DNA from: Polydactylus sextarius
Lineage: Eukaryota > Chordata > Actinopteri > Polynemidae
Assembly (NCBI GenBank): GCA_016801845.1
Contig: CM028911.1
Span: 5,192,885-5,256,884, forward strand
Length of the DNA stretch: 64,000 nt
Direction: 5' to 3'
How positions within the stretch are numbered: position 1 is the stretch's first letter; each line of letters opens with the position of its first letter. Below the pieces are notes generated by a model that was not told the DNA's origin, ran no database searches, and worked only from the letters and a program-made list of their open reading frames with translations. A program made the translations under genes and the position numbers. Positions 1 through 58,900 of the stretch are shown in pieces.

Positions 1-2491
1 TCATGCATCCTTGCTTTTGGAAGGTGATCCGTCTTAATTGAAACTGGGATAATTAGCTCATAACTTGTCGCTGGCTCAAGATGCAGTACCTCTAATTCAA
101 ACCCATACATGCACCAGTGAACACGTTAGCGCACATTATTTTTGTAGCCTACATGTGTATGGACATGGACACACACACAATTAAGAGGCACGCAGGTGAG
201 TGGAGTCGTAATTGTTTATGGTCTATAGGCTGGGTAAGTATACATGGGTGAGAGAGTGTAGAATTGTCTTGCTGTGGAGCTAAGTTGTGATAATGAGAAT
301 CTGAGCTGGATTTCTTGCATGTTTTTTTCTCCTTAACAGGCATCAACCTTGAAGCCTCCTCCATTCTCCATCTGCTTCTCTTTGATTCTCTCTCCCTTCT
401 TTCTCACTTTCACCCTCTCCACATTCTCTAGTTCAATTTCGCTTCAAATCAATATCTTTATTATAATAAAGCCTACATGATCAATACTGCCAAAACAAAG
501 GAATGCAATCAGATGTCACTGAGATAAAGCAAAAAACAATTAGTCTGTCTCTCTTTCTTTTGGTGTCTCTTCCTTTCTTTGCTGTCTTTGTCTTTGAATG
601 CCATCATATCTGACTATGATTGAAGTGTATCCCCTGGCAACAGGATCTTTATTGTTGCCATTACAGACAAATGTATGGAAGAAGGGAATTTCTTTCTTTT
701 GGGTGAGTAAATGAAGTTAGCTTTAACAAGTCACCTTATACTGAGTTCAGACTACAGGGTCAAATCATATTAGTGTAAGTATATTAATCATGCATATGCC
801 TGTGCCCAAGGCTGTAAATAAATCATAGCCACCTCTCCACCTTAGAATATCAAGTATGCAAATATAGATTAGAGAAAAAAATACTGATTAACTCACACAA
901 TTTACATGATCGTAAGACATCTAAAGCATATCATGTTGTTGGAGATTTATAGGCTTCATCATCACATTAAGAATACTGTTCTGAAATACATTCAGAACTG
1001 CTTTCGTGGCCTTTATGGCATCCTCACACTACTTCTCCTTGGCGTACCTAATAGGCTGTGAAGCCTTGTCTGCCCAGCATGTTGAATGTAGTCATACCCG
1101 TCCACTGAAACAACACACACCCAGGGTTTAATTCATTTTGTTTATACACCTCTCGGGAGAGGCTCGTTTTCTTTAATAGCATTTGGTGTCTGACTGCCTG
1201 TCACCTTGTCATTTATTAGACATTAATAAACATCAAGAGGGTAGCTAGAGCAGGAATGGTTGTAAGTTATGCTGACAGTCACATCAGCATATGTTGCATT
1301 GATGAGGCACTAAGAACAACCAAGAGATGTAAAACCACCACTTATGGCTCTTCCAGGGTCAGGTTTGTGTAACACTGTGTAACCACTACATTAGATATTC
1401 TTCAGGTGCAAAATTAGGTTGACAAATATTGATTTAAGGTAAATATAAGCACCATACCTAACCATTTTTGTCTGCTTTTCATGGCACTTTTGTCGAGTAT
1501 GTGAATTCATTTTCATCTTATAATATCTCAGTGGTATCTTTGCTGACTACTTAGTGGTTTATTGACTCGTACCCCTCTAATGTTTAAAGGGTTTAAGTCT
1601 GTAGAAAATGGTTCATAAAGGGCTTAATGACCAGTCTTATGCATAGTTTAACTAAGCTCCATCCCACTCACATTTCCTACAACAGCGTATTAGGGCCATG
1701 TATAATTTTTCTTTTCTGGAGTGGAGGGGATGGGATGGGGCAATGGGGGTGGAGTATATTTGTAAGAAATAAACTTGCGACTTTATAATGTCACAAATAC
1801 CTAAGTTTTTTTCTTGCAAATTACAAGAAATAAACTCTGTTACACTGTCAGAGAGCATTGTGTAAAACGATGAAAAATCTTTCACTGGTGTTGAACATGG
1901 CCTTGTGAAGGCCATTGAAAATGTATATAATTTCCATACTAATAAAATCTTTCAATGAGTGCTAGATTTAATTTTGCTTTACCTTGTTGATCCACATTTG
2001 CACAAAATTGTCAACAAAACAATATCACCTCAGGTCCATTTAGTGTCTGTGCTTTTCTTCCCATGACCTGATTCTCATGAGCAGATAGAGTTTACACAGT
2101 TGGCATGGAAATGTCTTAAAAAAACAAACTGGAACATCTACTCTCAACCAAGGTTTATATGACTTTTAGTATTTGCTTTCCAAATGTATATTTCTTTTTC
2201 TTTTCTTAGCAAAAAACTCAATAATGTTAATCTATGTGCTTTCACTCTGCTTTGCGCTCAGACACTTTTATTGCCCTCGAAAGGTTTTGTACAAATATGT
2301 GGTCTTCATTTATGTTCAGCTGATGAAAATTACCTTCGTGAATGGGTCGTTTTTGCCCGTTCTGAAGGTGGAAAACGTCTGTAAATGTTCAATACAAGGG
2401 CAGTGTCCTCACTTGGGCTCTCATGAAATGATGATACTCAATAATAAAGCTCATTACACATTCACAGTATATTTCCAGCCCAACCTATACT

Positions 2492-2566
2492 GGAGCCGGT
2501 TACACTCTAATGAGAGAGAGAAAGGGATGTTGAACCATATGGCAGTTCCCTGAGGTTACCGGCTCC
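2492..2566. repeat. Small inverted repeat, possible MITE ends
   Basis: GGAGCCGGT at 2492-2500 is the exact reverse complement of ACCGGCTCC at 2558-2566, with 57 bases between. The arms are GC-rich in AT-rich surroundings and extend imperfectly inward. This could be a small fold-back element or a chance pairing. No target-site duplication was recognised. Confidence 0.3.
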
Positions 2567-4488
2567 ATCCACTTCCATAGGTCCAAAATCATATAGCCTA
2601 ACCTTTATGCTATTACACCTTTTATGCCCTCCCTGTCATTTTCCATTCTGCTGTACATGATAAATAAAATGTATCTATTATGTATCATTTCCTAGTGTGA
2701 GGAAATTACATGGCCAGAGCATAAAATGAAGACCCATTTTGCTGTTACAAGTCCTCAATTTAGAATCTTTTTCATGCAAGCAGAAGGGATAGAAACAGTG
2801 GTGCCAATTATGTAGATGACAATGTCTTTTAGTATATGACTCATTCAGGCTTTCATTAATATTCATATGGCAGATGTTCAATTGCCGGGATGATAAAAGT
2901 AAATCAGGAATATCTTGTGGGGATCTATGTCCCCAAAGTGTGGCATCATAACTCATAATGACATCCAGAATGGAGCGAGATGATTCGAAAAATATGGTGG
3001 AGAGGTGGTAACACGTTGCAGGAGGTTTGATTCAAAGGGCTGGTCTGTTCTTGTGGTAGGACATGCTTCATATGAAACTCTGATATGTCTGATATGATGA
3101 CAAAAACTTTGAAAGAAAAACATCGTCAACAAAAACAACAATAAAAGATGATTTTGAACCTCCTACATGGACTGCTATCACTTTAAAGAAATCAATGAGA
3201 ATTTTATGGCCCTGTTTCATCTCTCTTCTTCTGTATGCCCACTGTGCTCACAGAGGGGATTTTCTGCTGATGTGAAGATCAAGAGGATGCAGGCAGGATC
3301 GCAGACACCGACTCTGGTGGGGGTAGAGGGAATCTTCAGCTTGTTATTAATTGTCTGTTCTGTTAGAAACACAAGAACACAAATGATATGACAGGGCTGG
3401 ATTTTATTGAATGCCAGTTTAAAATTTGGGGAGCAGATTATGATGATTAGGAGCCGCTCTTGGCTCCTTTGGCTGTGCCAGAACATCTGTTGTAACTGCA
3501 TGACTCTTTCATAATGTCTCAGCTCATCATCTGACTATAACTTTTTTTTATTTTGCACAGATAAACACACAATCAGAGGTAATCAGATGTACAATTTTGA
3601 AACTCCCACATAGAATTTTTTGTCGTGACATTAAATAACGTTGTATTATTTGAAGAAAGTATTTCTCTACATGAAATAAAAGAATGAGAATCAACAATAC
3701 TACTGACATCTACAACATTGTTGTGTAAATGTGAGCTGTATTATTTCCTGTGAAATAAAATTCTAAAATATATAGTCAGGAGGTAGGAATCAATAGGGAT
3801 TGTATGAATAAATATACCAGACATCTCATACAAAAATTAAACACTAAAGCTCAAAAACACATTCTGAATAAGAGTGGATACTGAGGAAGGATGTACAAAT
3901 GTCCAGTGAAAATAATGGGGATGTTGCAAGCTGTGGATGACCAGCAGTCAAATGCACTCACAGCACTCAGGCTTTAATTGGGTTTTTACGTGACCCAAAG
4001 TGTGATTACTCCTGCTCTCCATTTTCATTACTGAACCTTCATTACACATCGTCCCCCACATCGCTCGACTCAAACAGCCACAGAAACTTAAAAACCTGTA
4101 AAAAGAAAAACACAGAAAAACAAAGGAGTGATTTATTACCTTTCACTTTGTCAAATAATGCCTGTTCAGTAATGGAAGCCTGATTAAACTTTGGCTTTTC
4201 TGCACTAAATAGAAGAGATCTGTGAAACTGACGGAGAGTGTTGTTAATCTAAGAAGGTCTAGTATTTTTCTCAGGAGTTAACTAGGGCTTCACATAATTT
4301 AAAAAAACCAAGATGAATTAAGTAAACTGCTGAACATTAAAGATGCCGGTAGGTGAAAGTATTGATCTTCTCATCTCTTCCTACTCTTGGCATTCTTGTT
4401 CATGAATGGACAAAAATGTTGAACTATTTCTTTAATCTTTCTCCAACCCTAACATACTTGTTCCAAACATAACCAGAAATTAAGCCAA

Positions 4489-4549
4489 GATGATATAAGA
4501 AAAAAACCTAGACGATATAAGAAAATACCTAGACAATATAAGATAATAG
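4489..4549. repeat. Degenerate 21-22 bp tandem repeat, three units
   Basis: Three consecutive units share the core GAYRATATAAGA followed in the first two by an A-rich run and CCTA. They start near 4489, 4511 and 4532. The third unit is partial. It is a short minisatellite with no evident function. Confidence 0.6.
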
Positions 4550-4923
4550 TCAACAGATGTCCTGCCAATAAGAACAGAACCCAACAGGCAACACTTATAG
4601 GTGTTACTCTACATTATAAATGACATATCTTGTCATTTATTTGGCATTTTTGTTTGGAAACACAACTGTGATGGGACACTCACAGTTGTGAAGAACAGTC
4701 TCCATTGACAACAGCAGGTGGATGATAACATAGCCATCATAAGTAATGCTGTATAATAGAAGCATATCAAAAGGTAATTTGACAAATAAAGCAAATACAA
4801 GACTGTAAAAATACACAAACTGACATTTGTCCCTGGACAAAGCACAGCCAATGATATCAGAGTTACCATGTACATGTTTTCAAACCATTAGCTTGATCAG
4901 GCCAGTCCAGACCAATCATTCTT

Positions 4924-5010
4924 AAAGAGACACTTTGACATTTTGGGAAATGTGCTGGGTTCTTGAGTCCTCCATTCAGATCAGAAGATCAATATGAATT
5001 TAATTTCTGT
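4924..5010. mobile_element. Probable degraded fish interspersed repeat
   Basis: The stretch containing GACATTTTGGGAAAT, then AGATCAGAAGATCAATAT and a TCTGTG segment follows the order of a common high-copy fish repeat as I remember it. It is much diverged. The following bases (about 5012-5080) can be read as LHWLLF then VQFKV, recalling a LINE reverse-transcriptase tail, but that reading is weak. The family was not verified. Confidence 0.35.
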
Positions 5011-8003
5011 GCCTCCACTGGCTCCTGTTTATCCTGAGCTCCTTAGTTCAGTTTAAAGTCACCTTCATTCTGCCAAATATATCAGCTCAATTGGAGGAAA
5101 CTCACTTAGATGCAAAATGCCCCAAGGTTTCCAAACAATTTAATTTTTTGGCATCCTCCAACCGAAAAGTAATGAAATATCTCATCATAGAAAGTACACA
5201 ATACTAGCTCTAACCAACTCTTCCTTATATCATATAACTGAAATCAAAATGCAAGTCACAACAACAGTAATGCATGAGCTGAGCTGCCTTTCTCATGAAC
5301 TGGAAGGAAAAAATGTACTGCTACTTCAGGTCAGTGCAGAAAGAGCCGTTTAAACGACACACTGTATCACTTAAATAGTTGTTTAACTCAGTGTGCTGCA
5401 GCTGAACTTGCTCAGAGAATATTACATTTATCGTCAATATATTTCACTCATGACCTGTCAAAATGATATTCACAAATCTCAGTGTGGAAATCAGCTATGT
5501 GTCTGATGGAAATTTTTTAAAAAGTGAGCTCCGAAAGCAGATGAAAATAGTTTAATAATTGCATATTGGCTCAGCGGCGTTCCTAGAGACATCAGGCCTG
5601 CAATGATTATGATGAGGTATAATCGGGATGTGTACGTTGAGCGTGTGGAAAACCGTGACCACGAGATGATTTTGACAGATAGTCAAACATCAAGGATGTA
5701 AAGGGAGATGCAATCTTGAGTCAACCAACTGACAATTAACATGCAAATCAGAAAAGAACTGCAAGGAATCGTTAACAAAATCCAATAACCATGTGAAAAA
5801 TGCGCCATGAAATGCATTTATTTGCCTGCCACAAAGGAAATATGAGAAGATTCGAATTTCTTTTTCTTACACCTCTATATATACATTCGATATAGATCAC
5901 ACAATATATAGAGCAGGATAATAAAAATTAAAGATTAGAATGTCAGAATTATTATTTGAACTTGTTATTGCCTCAGCTTGATGTAATATAAATGCAGTTT
6001 TGTGATAAATAGACTGAAATGACAATCTGGTTCTGTTATGTTAACAAAAACACAATTATGAGACCTGCCTTTGTGAGCACTGAACCATGAGTGAAGCAAC
6101 TGTTAGCCTTAATGTTTTCTGATTATAAAACTATTTGACTATATGACATTTTGTGTCACATGTCATGTCAGTGTCTCTTCAAAATGAGGAGAAAAAAAAA
6201 CTCCATTGTGAGTACTTATTCAATATGTCACAGTCAGTGGGGCAAAAAAAGATAGATCTTTCTTTAAGGCCATCTTTACCTTTCATGAATCAATCAAATA
6301 TGGTCACCTGACAGTTAATGGAGAATCTTCCTTTAGGTCACTAAACTATAAAAGATAAACTGCCTGTCAACGTCCCAATTTATTTAAGTTTTTCTGTACC
6401 TTCACCTTTCATCATCAAGTGCTAGTCTCATCATCTTTGTAAATGTTCATTGTACTGTTCTGGTTTGCCTCATTTTATTTCCCCTAGAAGAGAGAAACTT
6501 GATTTGAAGGTTAGCCTCTGTCAGAAAGTCACGGTGACCTGTTATTTTGGAACAAAAGCCTCAAGTTAAGTGTTTTTCCAAAGTGTTCCAAGTAAAATGT
6601 TGCCCGTTTTTTTCTGGTAGACTAAACAACCCCTCTTATCCTTAACCTGTGGATGTCAAATACAAAAAAAAAAAAAATAATAAAAAATAACAGTACACAA
6701 AAGCCAGCACGAATATCCTGTATGTGTTGTCTTTGCAGATGGTAAAGGTTTATTGAGGTTGTCAGGATACAGTGCCTGTGTTAGACAAAATATTTGAGAT
6801 GATGAATGGGACAACATACAACATACCAGATGTTATGGGTTTTATGTGCGTTAAAGCTGATAATAAACTGAAAATTAACTGTATTGGTTGTCAGTCAAAG
6901 CTGTGAGTTTGATGATTAACCTCCATATACGATTCACCCAGGACACAGTCTTTGCCTGAGGTAATGGCTGAGTTTTCCGCACAATCAGTCAGTATGCCAA
7001 CTTGTGTAGGGACTGCAGGAAGGAAAGTACTGCCAAATAAAAAGCAGAAAGATTGTGAGAGTGTGAACTGCCCCCAGATATATGAGGTAGTTTATATTAA
7101 GTCGCTCAGCTCTGGTGGCCAAAAGCCATCTACTGGGCTCCCTTGTGTGATGTTTGTGAGCCTGTCAGACAACGATATAGCATCACCATATTTCTGCGGG
7201 ACACTGCTTCCAGCAGCACACCCACTGCACTGCATGGGGTTTCACAAATATCTCCAATTTCTCTGGATCCCAGAGTGTAAACGATTATGATTGTCTGACG
7301 GCATATTCCACTGTTTATCAGTGAATGTTATTAGAGATTTAATGGGATCTAATAAAATTTCATGTGACATAAATGGCCAATAGATTGAAAACCATAAAGC
7401 AAAGTAACTATTGGTAATATTTTCTATTTAATTAGTGACACTGATCAAACTGAAACACAACTTCTGGGATGACAGCATGATAGTCACAGTCAGCATGTCT
7501 TTATATGTTTAACTACAAATGAATGCAATAAATTCTACTACTTCTAAAATCATAAGATATGATTCTAGAATCATAAAACAAGAGCAGATGTATCTCAACT
7601 TTATGTTATTCTAAGAAACAATAACAGGGTTTTATTAAGTGTCATGAGTCAGCTCCTTTTGTTTTATTTCAGATAGAAACATAACTGAATGTTTTTTGTT
7701 GCATCTTAAATATGACTATGACATTATTTCATACAGAATTAATAGTGAGTTTTTGTCAATTTCGTGTTTTTTGCTTGAGTTAAATTAATACATAGCTACG
7801 TATCTTCATACATGTTACACATATCTGTAAACATTGTTTATTTTAATTCAGAAGAGCGTTTTTGGTTGTAAGTGCAAGTACAGGTCTTATCTACAGATAC
7901 ATTTTAACACGCTTTGTACACGCTTTGTATTAAGGAATATAAGCGGAACCGTCCTGCGCTGGGATTTGTTCCCACACGGCGTTTAATGTAGAAGCACAAT
8001 TTT

Positions 8004-8012
8004 ACTTCCTGT
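8004..8012 (-). promoter_or_regulatory. Possible ETS site in the wdr11 promoter region
   Basis: ACTTCCTGT (reverse complement ACAGGAAGT) fits the ETS-family binding consensus and lies about 100 bases before the start codon. ETS sites are common in promoters of housekeeping genes. No TATA box or clear CpG island is visible, so the transcription start cannot be placed. This is a single short motif. Confidence 0.3.
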
Positions 8013-8075
8013 TAAAATTCACAACAGAGCCGAGGCACGGAAGCTAATTATTGTTTAGCACAATTTCGTCAACAA

Positions 8076-8087
8076 ATGTTAATGTAG
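8076..8087 (+). promoter_or_regulatory. Minimal upstream ORF with start-stop ATGTAG
   Basis: ATG TTA ATG TAG lies 21 bases before the wdr11 ATG and in the same frame. Its second ATG is directly followed by the stop TAG at 8085-8087. If the mRNA starts upstream of 8076, this gives a three-residue or start-stop uORF that could lower or tune translation. The same TAG shows that the main frame is closed upstream, supporting the ATG at 8109. The transcription start is unknown. Confidence 0.4.
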
Positions 8088-8108
8088 CATAAATACTTAC
8101 GAACAACA

Positions 8109-54013
<45,905 letters not shown>

Positions 54014-54656
54014 TCTCAAGAGAAAAGATGAAGTCGGAGGGGGCAGTGCAAATCACATTTCGGCCATTCTGTCCAACTTCAATAACTTAGTGTTTGTGAA
54101 TTAACTTCAGCGTCAAGTGGAATCATGGTCATGGTCTCTACACCAAGAGAAGACGTTGATATGAGGAGTTTCCTCCATGTGAAGTTGTCAGTCAGTCACT
54201 TAAGTCTGCCCGTGTCTGTGACTTAATGTTCGGTATGACCAGTGTGTGTTAGTGTGCATATATGTATGCATGTAACAGCCCAAAAAAAACACACTTGTTT
54301 TTTTATTTCCCCATCAAGTGAAGTAATGCACATTGTTGTTATTCACCTTGTTATCAGAGTGTGATTTTGCTGATTAATGAATTTAAGTCATTTGATTTTT
54401 TTTTTTTTGTTAAATGGTTGTTAAACATTTATTTCTTCTCCCTGTTAAGTGTGTTAAATACGCCACATTTAACATTTAACTCCCAAAAGAATAATTTTAC
54501 TGTTTCAATTTAAAAATGCACTGCCACTATCATGGGCCCTATTTCGACTGCATGTCTATTCCAGGATTTTGTTTTTATATGATTTAACCAAACAACGCAT
54601 ATTTTTGAATGATAATTGAATGGGACATTGCTCTACATATTGCTCTACACAGACAC

Positions 54657-54662
54657 ATTAAA
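54657..54662 (+). promoter_or_regulatory. Candidate proximal poly(A) signal ATTAAA
   Basis: ATTAAA about 645 bases after the stop codon, followed within 10-20 bases by GGGCGTGTTCT. It is a common variant hexamer. Confidence 0.35.
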
Positions 54663-55905
54663 GACTGGGCGTGTTCTCCACAGCAGGTGGTGCTATATAA
54701 GTGACTGACCAAAGCTGCTACTGCACAAGCCTCTGCAGATGTAACTATTGGATGGCAGTAAAATTAACTAGCTAGGCCACTCTGCACTTACTACACATTT
54801 ATTGGTGTATTATCTCCCTGCACACAGAAGTAGAGAGGAATCTGACCACTTCCACCTGAGTGATACCATTTAATTAGTCCATTAATCCATTCCATTAGTC
54901 TAAACTGAGTTTTTAATTTTCTACCTTTATGAAGTCTTTGGAGGATACTTGGCTCTCTGTATGCTTTAGTGTTTGTATAATGAGGTTGTTCTCTGTGGTG
55001 TGAATTATGAGAAGAGCTGTCAAAATGTGTTGTAACTCATTTTAATCAGTCCTCTAAAGAATCATTTACACACAAACAATAATATGTGCTGCTGTTGTTG
55101 TTGCTGATTACAATCTCAACATCTGAAACACAGTTTAGGAGGAGGTCCAGATTTACCCTCATGACTCCTCCACCTCTTCGCTTTTCTCTTTTTCACATAT
55201 TAACTATCTACTCACGTCAGAATCATCTATATGACAATGCAAGGACTTTAGTGATTGTGTATTTGATTGGCTTGTAACATGTTTATTTGTTCTGAAAAGA
55301 GACGGTAACTCAATCCATGGGACCTTTTTTAGTGTGTTATTGTGTTTCATAAACACGTCAGTGCTGTTTTTCTTCTGTGCTACCGTTAACCCTCAGGCAG
55401 TGTCACTATGGCAACCAATGCCTATTTTTGGGGACTACATGTAGTTACTTTAGATCCATTTCACATAGTCCCAAAAACATACTGTAGGGTTGCATAGAGA
55501 GCCAGTGTAGAGTCACACAACCCAGCAGATAATCAGCTGTAGTTTACCTGATGCTGTGTTTCTTCCTCCGATCAAGTGATGCGGTATTGTGGGAGCAACA
55601 TGTACTGTACTGCCTGTACTGTATGATTAGGCACTAGTTTGATTAACACTGGCTGCTTTTCTTTGTATTTAGCTAAACTTTACAAAATAATGCTGTTCAA
55701 AATTCAGGCATGTAGGCAAGTGAGAGAGAGAGAGAGAGGACGTACATGCCTATAACAGTATTATATTTTGTAAGAAGAAAACAAAGCGTGTCAAAGCTTC
55801 GCCTTTTTTGACTCTTGTCTATTTCATTGTTTACACAGTGATCCTAATGCTTTAAGCGATATAATTATTAAAAGAGATAAAAAGATATATGTATATATGG
55901 ATGGC

Positions 55906-55911
55906 AATAAA
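55906..55911 (+). promoter_or_regulatory. Candidate distal poly(A) signal AATAAA
   Basis: Canonical AATAAA about 1.9 kb after the stop, followed by a T/GT-rich stretch (TTTTCAGTGTTGTCTGTTG). It is the best candidate 3' end of wdr11. Confidence 0.5.
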
Positions 55912-58900
55912 ATCAAAATATTATTAACTTGGGTTTTCAGTGTTGTCTGTTGTCTAAACATGTTGACACAAGAGGGCGCTCTTAGCCTTCAATGGCAAGT
56001 TGGCTCTGCTGCTTCATGCCAGTCACTCTATAGGGAAAGACCTGCTAAATCAAGTGTTCTTTGCAATTATCCTCTTTTAATTTCAACGCATGTAGATTGA
56101 ATCTGAATGTTCATTCATTTATCAAACTGCCTAAATAAGTGAATTAGTTCCTGCATGAACTGCTTCCGCAATTAATTACTTCTTTTTCTACTCAGAAGGA
56201 GGGCCAACAGCTGGCTTCTGCTCGCTGCCCAGGTCTGACCGTTTTTCGTTCTTTTCTTTGCCTTGGATTTATTCATTGATGCGTATTCTGTTTCTTCTCT
56301 CACTGCTGCTAAAAGCAGAGCTCAGCGAGAAGAAAAACAGTCTGAAACAGAAGGCCTCACAAATGACTTGATTGTGTTCCTTTAATGGCTTAATGAATAA
56401 CTGCCGGAGAGCCGATCCAGCCGTTACAGGCAGGTCATCAGTATGCAGGGCCTCGCTGCAAGATTTCTACTGCTTGCACAGGCTACCACCCAGCTAGCCA
56501 AATGGCTCTGATAGCAACGCCCATCCAGACTTCCTCACTTGTCACTTCCTCTTTCCACCATATATGTTTTGTCCCTCCGTTTTTCTATTCTTCCTCACTT
56601 TTCTTCCACTTAAAGAAAACAGGCAGACATCATGCCAACTCATGTTCTTGCTGCACCCCAACCTCCACTAATTTCCTGGAAGACTTGTTTCCATCTGCTG
56701 TTTGGCTTTCCTTTCTCAGTAGCCCTTCCTGAAATAAGTCTCAAAGCTGTGTCAGAAGCACTAGATTAAGTGTGTTTGGATCAACAGCAGTGTGGAGCAC
56801 TTATGTTGGTTTAACAGATGGAAACCACTGGCCTTCTCGGCGTCATAGTACATACAACGAGCATGAACACCCGCCTCCAAATTAATCATGTTTGCCAGTT
56901 TCTGTTATGTGTTCTCAATCAAATGTAGCCATTGAAAGAAGCCTGTATGTGGAGCAAGAAGAGGCAGAGCATCGACTGTGTGTGAAGTACAACAGGTCAC
57001 CCAGTTCCCATGAGCATGTTCTGTGCTGCTGCTGACAGATAGGTTTATCCAGGATAGGCAGGTCTAAGCCTGCTTGCACAACTTACTGAAAACCCACTGT
57101 CTCTTCCTCTGTGTCTGTGTGAGATGTTTTGAAGTTTGTTTTTCCCCTCATGGCTGAGGGTTACCACTGAGTTCATCCCTCATTTTGTCTGTAATTATCT
57201 AATTTTTCATTGTTTTCTCAACACCCTCCCAAGACGTTGTGGAGCATTCTTTAGTCAGCTCGCACTCCAGGTAGTGGAATTATTTCGGCGGTTGCTGCAT
57301 TTATGAGTATAATTTTTTGTGGAGGCATGCCAATTGCTGTTTCACTTTTGTACTTTTGACCTATGTTGAAAATATGTTGGTGTTGCATAAAATTTAAAGG
57401 CTTTTCTTTGTGCTGACCTGCATCCTGCTTGATGTTTCTCATCCTGAAAGCCAAGTGGTTGATCTTCTCCACATCACTGAAATTGTGGCTTAATTTTTAC
57501 ACCTTTCTCCACACTGTTATCAACAGATTCTTATTCCCAGTTTGCTCCACAAGGAACATGATCTACACGTGTAAAGGTCATATTCGTTTCTCTCAGACAA
57601 TCACTGGCACCCCTTCGTCACCTACCCTCGCCCACATATAGGGGTATTGCCTGGCGTAGGAGGAATCCCACAGGCCTGATCTCGTCTGCTATATGCCGCC
57701 AGCCACTGCTCAGATTGGTTAGACTGATTGGTGATTTCCCTCCTGCCTTTCAGCTCCTTTCTACCATTTGTTGATCCATCCAATCTCCCCTGGTGTCGTC
57801 AGAGGTTGGCTGCTAAGCAGCGCTGAGGCCCCTTCTGGGGGCTCCAGGTGATGTTTATGTTGAAGGTATTCAGGCCCCCACCTTTATCTGATTCCATTTA
57901 GATGAATGTCACAGTGTTCAGCAGACCATGGCCTCACCTCACCACAACACCACACTGTTCCCATTTAAGAAACAGTGAGACGGAGTAAAGTGGGGACGAG
58001 GGCTTAGACAGGGGGCAGAATAGGGGAACAACAGGAACTCTGGAACATTACCACGCGATGACAAACTCTTATCGAGGCCCGGTAATGACTTGTAGACAGG
58101 ATAATCTTTTAAAAAACTCCCGCTATCTCTATATAACAGTTCTTTTGTGGCTTCTACACGTGCATGTTGCGGTCAGCACAGTTATTTACAAAAGCAAAAA
58201 GAGGAATCAATGAGTGCTTTGTGTCAGGAGCATGGAGCTGCCTCTGTCTTTTAAGGCAGTGTGTCTGCAGCTCCTGCACAGGTTTTTACACGATTCTACC
58301 CTACTAATCCCCACAGAATGATCGGGTTAATGTGAATCAGAAAGAGACAAATGATTCACAAACAAGGATACAGCTTTCGCAGACAGTGGGGGCCCAAAGG
58401 AGGAAATTTCTAAACTGGGAGTAGGAGGTTTATCTGATGATATTAATGCCACGTATAATAGGAAATCCTCACTGCTATGTCAACAAGCCATGAAGACATG
58501 GTTGAAAGATTTCTTCCCCAACTGTTGTTGAGAAAGCTTAAACCACATTCAGACCCTTTTGTGACTGCATGTGCGTGTGCTTTTATATGTAAACAGCAAA
58601 TAGATGTAGCAGCGAGATCCCATTAAAGGCTGTGAAGTGAATTAATAACAACAAAACCGTGAGATGGCGACAGATGAAGAAAGAAGAGGTGTAATTAAGA
58701 AATGCTTAACAAAACATTAGTCGTATAGGAGGAGAGAAAAATTTATGCAAAGCCTATTATATGCAGACCCAAGAGGAAATTAGGGTACCCAGAAATCTCA
58801 GTTATGACTCTGGTTGATCATAAAAACTTGTGTTTTTTATTTGTTTCACCGACCGGACATTAGGTACCAGAGATGCTATAGATGCCCCTTACAGTGGGGC

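Larger units (their letters stand above)
1..7960. other. Upstream intergenic DNA, no gene seen
   Basis: This AT-rich stretch has only short open frames, none resembling a known protein or having plausible exon structure. The longest (2173-2553 and 6952-7290 on +) look like chance frames. It holds a short degenerate tandem repeat (4489-4549), a GC-rich inverted repeat (2492-2566) and a fossil repeat near 4924-5010, listed separately. Distal enhancers of wdr11 or its neighbours could lie here, but nothing visible proves it. Confidence 0.6.
54014..55930 (+). other. wdr11: Probable 3' untranslated region of wdr11
   Basis: From the stop to the best polyadenylation signal there is AT-rich sequence without a credible open frame. 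An earlier ATTAAA (54657-54662) followed by GT-rich sequence could give a shorter 3'UTR of about 0.65 kb. The end is predicted only from these signals. Confidence 0.55.

Noticed and set aside
2173..2553. 126-codon hydrophobic open frame
   Set aside because: Hydrophobicity comes from T-rich DNA; no homology or gene structure.
6952..7290. 112-codon open frame upstream of wdr11
   Set aside because: No similarity I recognise and no exon-like splice context; expected by chance over 64 kb.
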